A stretch of DNA of 44,692 nucleotides from Nemertoderma westbladi. Its lineage: Eukaryota; Xenacoelomorpha; Nemertodermatida; Nemertodermatidae. The notes beneath the pieces are model-generated. The model worked only from the letters and a program-made list of their open reading frames with translations. It ran no database searches and was not told where the DNA came from. Both the position numbers and the translations under genes were made by a program. The DNA is taken from assembly GCA_032718475.1 (NCBI GenBank), contig JAUCBJ010006490.1, positions 2,501-47,192 on the forward strand. Reading direction: 5' to 3'. Below are positions 38,174 to 44,692 of the stretch, in pieces. Position 1 is the first letter of the stretch. Each line of letters opens with the position of its first letter.

Positions 38174-39117
38174 GTTAGGTTCTGAGGTTTCAGGTTTGTC
38201 TGTCAGTCTGTTAGGCCTACTCTGTTACCGGTCCGCCGCCGCCGATCGGTACCGGTAGCTGCGCTGGCTGGCTGGGTAGTGAAGTTCTAACGCCATGCAA
38301 CCATCTGGCAGTCTGGCCATGAACTCAGCACAGTGCAGAAGTGCTGCAGTGCAAGTTGGGTGAAGTTTAGGTAAGCACAGAAGTACTGAAAGTACAAAGT
38401 AGGCTGGAATTGGAATTGGAATTATTTATTTGACAAACGAAGTAAAGTATAAACATACCGACATATATACATATATACATACTGTATGTATAAGTAGATA
38501 TAAACACAACGATTAAGAAAATGATATACTGTATGGTAAGGCAGAGTGCACATTACGTACATAAATTAAATTAGATACAATTATTTTCTAGGCCTAGCAT
38601 GCCTAGTCAGGCTGTCAGTTACAGAGTTAAATAAATTGGAGATGAGCTGTTTTGAGCATTTTTTCCACTCCTGAACAAACCCCATAATACTGTAATAGTT
38701 ACAGAGTTAGCAGGTTAGTCATTAGTGCATGTAGTGATGTAGTGAGGTGAGAGATATGCTATGGGATCCCTAAACCAGTAAACAATTTCACAAGGCTTCG
38801 CTCTCCCTCCATCGAAACTGGCGAATGCTGGAATGCCAATATTCAATACAGCAATATACTGATATGATATGAACATCGCTACGTATACAGACATACCTGC
38901 ATACGCCTTTCAACAGATATGTCCATTTCACCAACTAAAACACCTTACTGCCTTAAGATTAAGAACATCAATAAAATAAAGAACGAACACATTACTGCAT
39001 TAAACTAAACCAGTAAACGTATGTTATGTTTACGTACATCAGCAATCGAATCGATACTATGACAACGACATTTATAAGCGATATTTTTAGTTTTGGTTAG
39101 TATTTATTTCCCTTTAG
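38174..39117 (+). other. Flotillin-2 intron 1
   Basis: Bounded by AAG|gttagg and ccctttag|GTT. Contains a LINE 3'-end fragment on the minus strand (38402-38700). The rest is AT-rich with no recognised feature. Confidence 0.85.
38402..38700 (-). mobile_element. LINE 3'-end fragment with GGAATT tail
   Basis: On the minus strand a short frame ends in a TAA (LFNSVTDSLTRHARPRK), followed by an AT-rich UTR and an (AATTCC)3 tail at 38404-38427, a microsatellite tail typical of CR1/L2-type LINEs. No reverse transcriptase motif survives, so the assignment rests mainly on the tail. Confidence 0.4.
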
Positions 39118-39264
39118 GTTATGGCGGAGTATGATTTATTGGTTATGGCTTGCGAACAGCTGTTAGGTAAAACTAAAGAAGAGATAGGCTATCTTGTAAT
39201 ACAGACCCTGGAGGGTCATTTGCGTTCAATACTGGGAACGCTAACAGTGGAGGCTGTTTTTCAG
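39118..39264 (+). CDS. FLOT2: Flotillin-2, exon 2
   Basis: 49 codons in phase 0 at both ends (ccctttag|GTTATG ... TTTCAG|gtgggt). Includes LLVMACEQLLGK and IQTLEGHLRSILGTLTVEA, part of the SPFH domain, aligning directly behind exon 1 with no missing residues against vertebrate flotillin-2. Confidence 0.95.
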
Positions 39265-39342
39265 GTGGGTTCTGGAATGTTAGCCGATTCATTATAATAC
39301 ACAATCGCATATTGTTATATATAACCATTAACCATATACACC

Positions 39343-40235
39343 ATGACCCGTAATATAGTGTCATTTTCTGATTACACGGACCCCCCCCCCCCAAATTTTT
39401 CTTCAAATCTTTATCATATTGCTTGAAATTTGAAACACAACTAGTTCAACTCACCGTGGTTGTTACCATGAAGCCGGAATTTTCGATTTCGCCTTTAAAG
39501 TTTATTTATAAGCGTTTTAAAAAAGTGTCTTTTGCGAAATCACACCCTCTGAATCATTGCCATTCTTCACTTTAGTCGTAATTTTTTCACATCAATAGAA
39601 AGCTTGCGTTGCAAGGATTCCAAATATGTAACAAAGTCTGAATTTCGTTGAGAAACAGCTGAGAAATAGGCATTCAAAGATTGCAAGAATTATTGTTCAC
39701 TGCAGGCCATTTATTCTATTTAATAAAATTCACAATATTCTGGAACAATTTGTTTATGTATGATTAGCTAGGCAATATAGATATTGTATAGGCATACCGC
39801 TGTTGCCTACCAACTCATAAAATAAATAACACGTTCTAGAATTTTGTGTATTTATTATATAGAATAAATGGCTTGCAGCGAACAATAATTCTTGCAATCT
39901 TTGAACGCCTATTTCTCAGCTGTTTCTCAATGAAATTCAGATATTGCTACATATTTGGAATCCTTTCAACGCAAGCTTTCTATTGATATGAAAATATTAC
40001 GAATAAAGTGAAGAATGGCAATGATACAGAGGGTGCAATTTCGCCAAAGACACTTTCTTAAAACGCTTATAAATAAAATTTAAAGGCGAAATCGAAATTT
40101 CCGGCTTCATGGTAACAACCACGGTGAGTTGAACTAGTTGTGTTTAAAATTTCAAACAATATGATAAAGATTTGTAGAAAAATTTGGGGGGGGGGGGTCC
40201 GTGTCATCAGAAAATGACACTATATTACGGGTCAT
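39343..40235. mobile_element. ~0.9-kb foldback element in flotillin-2 intron 2
   Basis: Inverted arms of about 400 bp (about 39343-39745 and 39830-40235). Outer ends read ATGACCCGTAATATAGTG inward from both sides, and a poly-C (about 39380-39391) mirrors a poly-G (about 40185-40199). The arms share GTGGTTGTTACCATGAAGCC and other long blocks in inverse. No ORF. No convincing target duplication, so the exact ends and the superfamily are open. Confidence 0.75.
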
Positions 40236-40635
40236 TGTGTAATATGTGATAGAGATATGTTGTTGACTGATATGTTAAAATGTTAATTATTTTTGTTTAT
40301 AATACCGGTATGTTTATGATTCTAAAATACTAACATATAATAGTACCGGTATATACTATACAGTTTCACAATTTCCACTATTATTGAGTCTACTAGGCCT
40401 ATTATATTATCATTATAAATTATAATTTTCATTGATTTCTTATTATAAAGATTAAATAAGTTTATTTCAATTTAATTGAATTCAATTTATTTATTTTCTT
40501 TCACTTATGAACTTATGAAGTTGTTTTGGGTAAAACAATTTATGATAATATGTTTGGAGCGAAACAGGTTAATTAGTATGGTAATAAATATACACTGATT
40601 GTTTTTGTAAGATGTTAAAGTGAATTGATAAAAAT

Positions 40636-41207
40636 CAGTTTATAAGCCTTAGAGAATGTGTTTCTTGTTTTTTCGTCTTGAATTCAGTGGTTACAGCGTT
40701 CCAGAGGGTTGGTCCTTGGTAACGAATGGAGGTTAGGGGGGAAGTTAACCTACATAAAGGGACAGTGTAGCCGGAGGAGGTAGCCAAGCGGGTTGAATAG
40801 CCATGATAAATATCCTTGAATAGTTTGCCAATTTGGGAGAAGTGGAGGGAATTGAGTTGTTGTTAAAATCGTACATAAGTAATGCAGATTGGTGCTCGTA
40901 TAGGTGTTCAAGAGGTAAGATGGATAAATATTTATAGATAGGGTTAGACGATGATCGGCAATAAGAAAAGGTGATACAGCGCATTATATTGTTGATTTTC
41001 GTTTGCAAGGGATTAAGAGAAAAGGAATGGGTTTTATCCCAAATTAAAATTTCGTAAAATAGATAAGGGTGGATTAGGGAGAAGTAAAGCTGACGAAGAA
41101 TGTTTAAAGGAAAAATATATCTTAGTTTGTAAAATAAACACCCAATTTTTTAGATTTTCTTAATTATGGAGTTAATGTGCGGTTTCCAGGAGAGATTGTA
41201 TTAATTT
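40636..41207 (-). pseudogene. CR1/L2-like LINE reverse transcriptase C-terminal fragment
   Basis: On the minus strand: SWKPHINSI at the start, FPLNILRQLYFSLIHPYLFY, LQTKINNIMRCITFS, then, after a frameshift and stop near 40745, SIRYQGPTLWNAVTTEFK. These are the thumb and C-terminal motifs of CR1/L2/jockey-type LINEs. In-frame stops and the frameshift show it is dead. Lies antisense in flotillin-2 intron 2. Confidence 0.8.
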
Positions 41208-41501
41208 ATTTTATTTTGGGTTGTTTTATTAATTTGTTTCTGAGTTTCATCAACTACTATTTTAATTTTTATCGAGAAATATCGTTATATTATCGGACTT
41301 GGAGTCAATTCTGACTATCTTTATTAATTAAATAATCGACCAAATTATAAAACGAAACATCAAACAGCTATATTTAATATTATTATTGAGGCCGGGAAAA
41401 TTAACATCTAGTATATTAAAATAATAATAATGTATTTCGTTGAATTGTAGTAAGGATTTGGATTTTTATACAAAATGTATTAAATAGTGAACCTATTACA
41501 T

Positions 41502-41526
41502 CCCCCCCCCCCCCCCCCCCCCCCCC
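41502..41526 (+). repeat. 25-base poly-C forming the exon 3 polypyrimidine tract
   Basis: C25 followed by TCAG and then exon 3. The run lies exactly where the splice acceptor pyrimidine tract is required. Confidence 0.9.
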
Positions 41527-41530
41527 TCAG

Positions 41531-41842
41531 GATCGCGATCAGTTCGCTAAACTCGTCCGAGAAGTCGCCGCTCCGGACGTCGGTAAAATCGGAATAGAGA
41601 TCCTCTCCTTCACCATTAAGGACGTCTTCGACAACGTTGACTACCTCGACTCGCTGGGCCGCGCGCAGACCGCGAACGTTAAACGGAACGCGGCGATATC
41701 GGTGGCGGAGGCGGAGCGGGACTCCGGGATCCGGCAGTCGGAATGCGACAAGGAACGGCTGGACGCCCGCTTCAAGGCCGACACGCTGATAGCCGACAGT
41801 AAACGAGGGTTCGATATGAAACAGGCCGATTTCGACGCCGAG
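41531..41842 (+). CDS. FLOT2: Flotillin-2, exon 3
   Basis: 104 codons, phase 0 at both ends (ctcag|GATCGC ... GCCGAG|gtaatc). Reads DRDQFAKLVREVAAPDVGKI, then EILSFTIKDVFDNVDYLDSL and the start of the coiled-coil (flotillin) domain with VAEAERDSGIRQSE. It is clearly richer in G and C than its introns. The next vertebrate segment (AEAQLAYELQ) is not found in the remaining 2.85 kb, so the next intron extends past the window. Confidence 0.95.
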
Positions 41843-42413
41843 GTAATCAACCGGTATTAAGTTACGGGTTGTTATTAATCGGTTCTAGAATCCACAACCG
41901 GTACCGGTGCACTGCAAATTTTAACGAAAATAATTATCGAATCAGAATTATTTGGAGATTATATACAGAAATCGAAACCTTAAAGTCATAGCGGTAGACG
42001 TAGTTGTTTGCCAGTCAGAGTGTCTGTCCGTCAAAAAAATAAGAAAGGACAGTAACAAATTATAATTTTCGCTACCGCTATGTGGGTTTTATGGGGGAAG
42101 TCGGGACATTTCTGATGTCCGTTTTTACGTTAAATATGATTTAGATTATCTGTCTGTCCGTTTGTCTGTCTGTCTGTCCGTTTGTCTGTCTGTCTGTCAG
42201 TAGAACAATGACAGTCTAGATTTCATAAACCGCGACTATTAAGAAATTAAATTACCGACCATAAAAACACAGTGATAACTTTTCATTTATGGTGTCCTTC
42301 CTTGTTTTTGTCAGTCAGATGGACCGACAGACATACAGACAGATTTAAAGACAGTCTAGATTCTTCCAAACCTGAAAATTAACATATGAAATAAAATCAC
42401 AGACCATGAAAAC
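41843..42413 (+). other. Flotillin-2 intron 3, start
   Basis: Intron DNA with a TCTG-type microsatellite (42149-42200) and, up to 42360, scattered GTCTG/CAGAC words. No other feature. Confidence 0.6.
42149..42200 (+). repeat. (TCTG)n microsatellite with TCCG variants
   Basis: Imperfect tandem array of TCTG with interspersed TCCG and TTTG units. Confidence 0.85.
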
Positions 42414-43533
42414 TAGGGGTGTGTCGGATAGCCGGCCGGATTTTGAGAAAAAAACCGGCTCCGGCCGGATTTCAATTTTTTGGCCGGATTTCCATTTCAA
42501 CGAATTGTTGACAAAATTTACAATTAATGTGAATTTAAAAAAAAAAATAACATTAATTATCATTCAAATTCACACAAATTTAAATATAAGCAAATACAAT
42601 GGAATACAATACAATTGTTTCATAGTTTGTATCAAATTCATTCATATCATAAATATGATAAGTCTAAAGCATAGCTATGATTTTATGACTATCTACTATC
42701 GACATGCTGAGCTGACTGACTTCTTTTTGCCAAGAATATATTTTGTATTTGGTTTGGCTTAGCCTCACTATATATATATAATAATAGTACACGTATGCAG
42801 ACACTATATAACATTGGAGGTGTCTCATTGGTTCCCCCAATCTTGACACTAGAACATAATCGCCTCTGCTTTGCAGGACATTGCTTTCGCCGTGAGGACC
42901 AGCCAGTGCATAATCTTGTACTTTGGCAGCCTCATGGAGTGAATAAGCATGGTGGACAGCCCATGACTTTCTTGAGACGCATCTTAAAGGACACTGGCCT
43001 TGAAGATGCGGATGATCTAGCAAATGTCATGGGTGATAGGGATTTGTGGTGTCGCAATTTTGTCGACAAGCCGGATAATCATTTTTAAAAATGCAGCTGC
43101 AATGCAGCATGTCGATCCTAGTACACGTATATATGCCCAGCCCATATACTAATTATAACTAGTCAATAATTATTATATTGTGCCAGCCAGCTCGCAAGCG
43201 TTGATGTTATGTCTAGCTGTATTGTTATAAATTGAGACCGTGATTGACCAGTTTATATATTCGACGGTCAATTTAGAAACTCTAGTAAATACAATTTAAC
43301 TCAGAGAGTATAAAAAACTACAGGGATTATTATATATATACTTGTTCTATTTTTCAATTTGTACTTTATTTCATTTAATTTCCATATTTTACATTTAACA
43401 ACATCAAATCAACTCATTATATATCAAATTAGCAAATATCAAATCGGCGTAGGTTATAGTGCAAATGCTTGTGTTGATATATAAAAAAATCCAGCTTGGC
43501 CGGTTTGAAAAAGGTCAATCCGGCACCGCCCTA
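42414..43533. mobile_element. hAT-like non-autonomous DNA transposon
   Basis: Flanked by the perfect 8-bp duplication ATGAAAAC (42406-42413 and 43534-43541), the length made by hAT transposases. Ends are TAGGGGTGTGTCGGAT and, in inverse, TAGGGCGGTGCCGGAT, rich in CCGG words as in many hAT MITEs. It has no transposase frame and contains a LINE fragment (42797-43118). Confidence 0.85.
42797..43118 (+). pseudogene. 5'-truncated LINE inserted in the hAT-like element
   Basis: 322 bp bounded by the 12-bp direct repeat TAGTACACGTAT (42785-42796 and 43119-43130), a target duplication of LINE type. The frame reads FAGHCFRREDQPVHNLVLWQ, GGQPMTFLRRILKDTGLEDA and MGDRDLWC, the extreme C-terminus of an invertebrate LINE reverse transcriptase, then a 3' UTR with GCAGCTGCAATGCAGCATG. 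No catalytic domain remains. Same family as 2744-3222. Confidence 0.9.
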
Positions 43534-43541
43534 ATGAAAAC

Positions 43542-44692
43542 CCACTTATCGAAAACCTTATTTTAGTGGTGTGATTCCTTATTTTGTGACTGACAGACAA
43601 ATAAACACCATACAGTATACAGAAGATTCACGCCAATGTAAAAACTAACATCGGAAGTGAAATCACCGACAATGAAAACCCCTACAGCGACATTGTTGGT
43701 AAGGTGGTGTCTTTTCATTCCGAATTATTGGCACATAATATATGAAAAATCTAAACAGATAAATTTGGCGGGAAGGTTTAAAATATTTGAATGGCTTTTT
43801 CTCTAAAAGTACCAGATGGAACTTTATTAAATTTTGAATGAATTAATTTTCATTATGAAACTCCTTAGCGCTGTATTATAATTGTATATAAAGCCTTAGG
43901 AGATGATCATCGATGAGATTATAGAATTCAGATATAATATTCGAGAACATTTTTGGTAATTTTGAATGTCCCCCCCCGGGGCACGAAAAAATAAGTAGTG
44001 CAAATATGATAATGAAAAGTCACCCCCAGATAAGATTAAGTTTAGTGAATTTTATTTAGTGTATTTATCTACCTACACACCGATCCGATTCCGGCATGTT
44101 GAATTCTGGTTCCGGCCGGAATCAAAATATAGATTCCGGGACATCCCTAATACGAATGCTTTAGACTTCCCAGTTAACCCCCCCCCCCCCCCCCCGGTTA
44201 TTATGTATGAATGGCATTAGGTCCATGTATCATAAGTATAGCATCGGTTGGGTCACTGCGTCGCCGCACTTATCGAAATATTTCGTGGTACTAAATTCTT
44301 GAATTATTTTATAAATGGTATCATGTAAATAAAATAGTTCTAGAATTATAAGTAATTTGGATTTGCTAAACCTTGGGCACACATTGCTAAGATAACATGT
44401 TCTATAGAACATTTTGCTAACATGTAATATTAATAAATTATATTATAATTGTAAATACTAGTAGTATAAAATATCCGGTCTATCGGGAGAAAAAGTTACA
44501 AGTAACCTATAGGATTGTATTGATTTTACTTTTTTTCCCGGCTCAAAAGGTAAAATAATTCATTTTTGGTGGAATTTCTCAACACACTCAGTTATTGCAA
44601 CTTTAGTGTCTGCAAGGCGAACTCCAAAACGGAACTCAAATATCCAATATTGGTTTATGTAGTTAAGCGGCTCTCTAGTTACGTAATAAATA
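43542..44692 (+). other. Flotillin-2 intron 3, continued
   Basis: AT-rich intronic DNA with poly-C runs near 43971 and 44180-44195. No exon recognised. One transposon end is described separately. Confidence 0.6.
44086..44149. mobile_element. Isolated hAT-like terminus
   Basis: Ends GATTCCGGGACATCCCTA, whose inverse TAGGGATGTCCCGGAATC resembles hAT terminal repeats, with subterminal TTCCGGCCGGAA. No opposite end was found, so it is a fragment or an element with a lost end. Confidence 0.45.

Noticed and set aside
42406-42762. 118-codon plus-strand frame at the left end of the hAT-like element
   Set aside because: It starts in the target duplication and runs through the terminal repeat and AT-rich DNA; no transposase motif.

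Overview
The window is nuclear DNA from a metazoan, most likely a marine invertebrate; I cannot name the species. The evidence is two intron-containing animal genes at the ends (an SLC35G-like EamA-domain transporter and the 5' part of flotillin-2), AT-rich introns and intergenic DNA with long poly-C/poly-G runs, and about 30 kb of animal-type transposons between them (BEL/Pao, Ty1/copia and Ty3/gypsy-like LTR elements, non-LTR LINE fragments, hAT-like and foldback elements).

Layout. 548-3664: complete three-exon transporter gene on +. Its intron 1 carries a solo LTR inside a foldback repeat, and intron 2 carries two opposed LINE fragments. 4739-5219: dead Ty1/copia RNase H fragment. 5512-14913: BEL2, a 9.4-kb BEL/Pao-type element on the minus strand with 1172-bp LTRs and target duplication GAAGA. 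It is internally deleted, contains a 1.1-kb foldback element and sits inside a ~230-bp satellite-like tandem repeat. 16628-17257 plus 37411-37517: one LTR, probably Ty3/gypsy, split by the next element. 17263-37405: BEL1, a 20.1-kb BEL/Pao element on the minus strand with ~1.9-kb LTRs (about five substitutions between them by eye) and target duplication ATCGA; a 1.56-kb insertion interrupts its 5' LTR. 37940-41842: flotillin-2 exons 1-3 on +, the gene running off the right edge. Its introns hold a foldback, a CR1/L2-like LINE fragment, and an hAT-like element containing a LINE fragment.

BEL1 is the most interesting object. Its coding content is two long reading frames. The first runs Gag coiled coil, Gag core, zinc fingers, protease, RT, RNase H, integrase. 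The second lies 3' of integrase, where env often sits, and encodes a protein with three zinc knuckles and a basic RG/SR tail but no visible membrane segment. The two frames are interrupted by three single in-frame TAA codons in all, with no frameshift. A near-palindromic ~20-bp motif occurs 11 times in the internal region, always on the same strand, in noncoding DNA and in two different reading frames of the same ORF, so it seems conserved as DNA or RNA rather than as peptide. Three similar hairpins lie in the 5' leader and a tRNA-like sequence lies in the LTR.

All calls come from reading the sequence by eye. No database search, alignment program or folding program was run. Percentages and residue positions are approximate.
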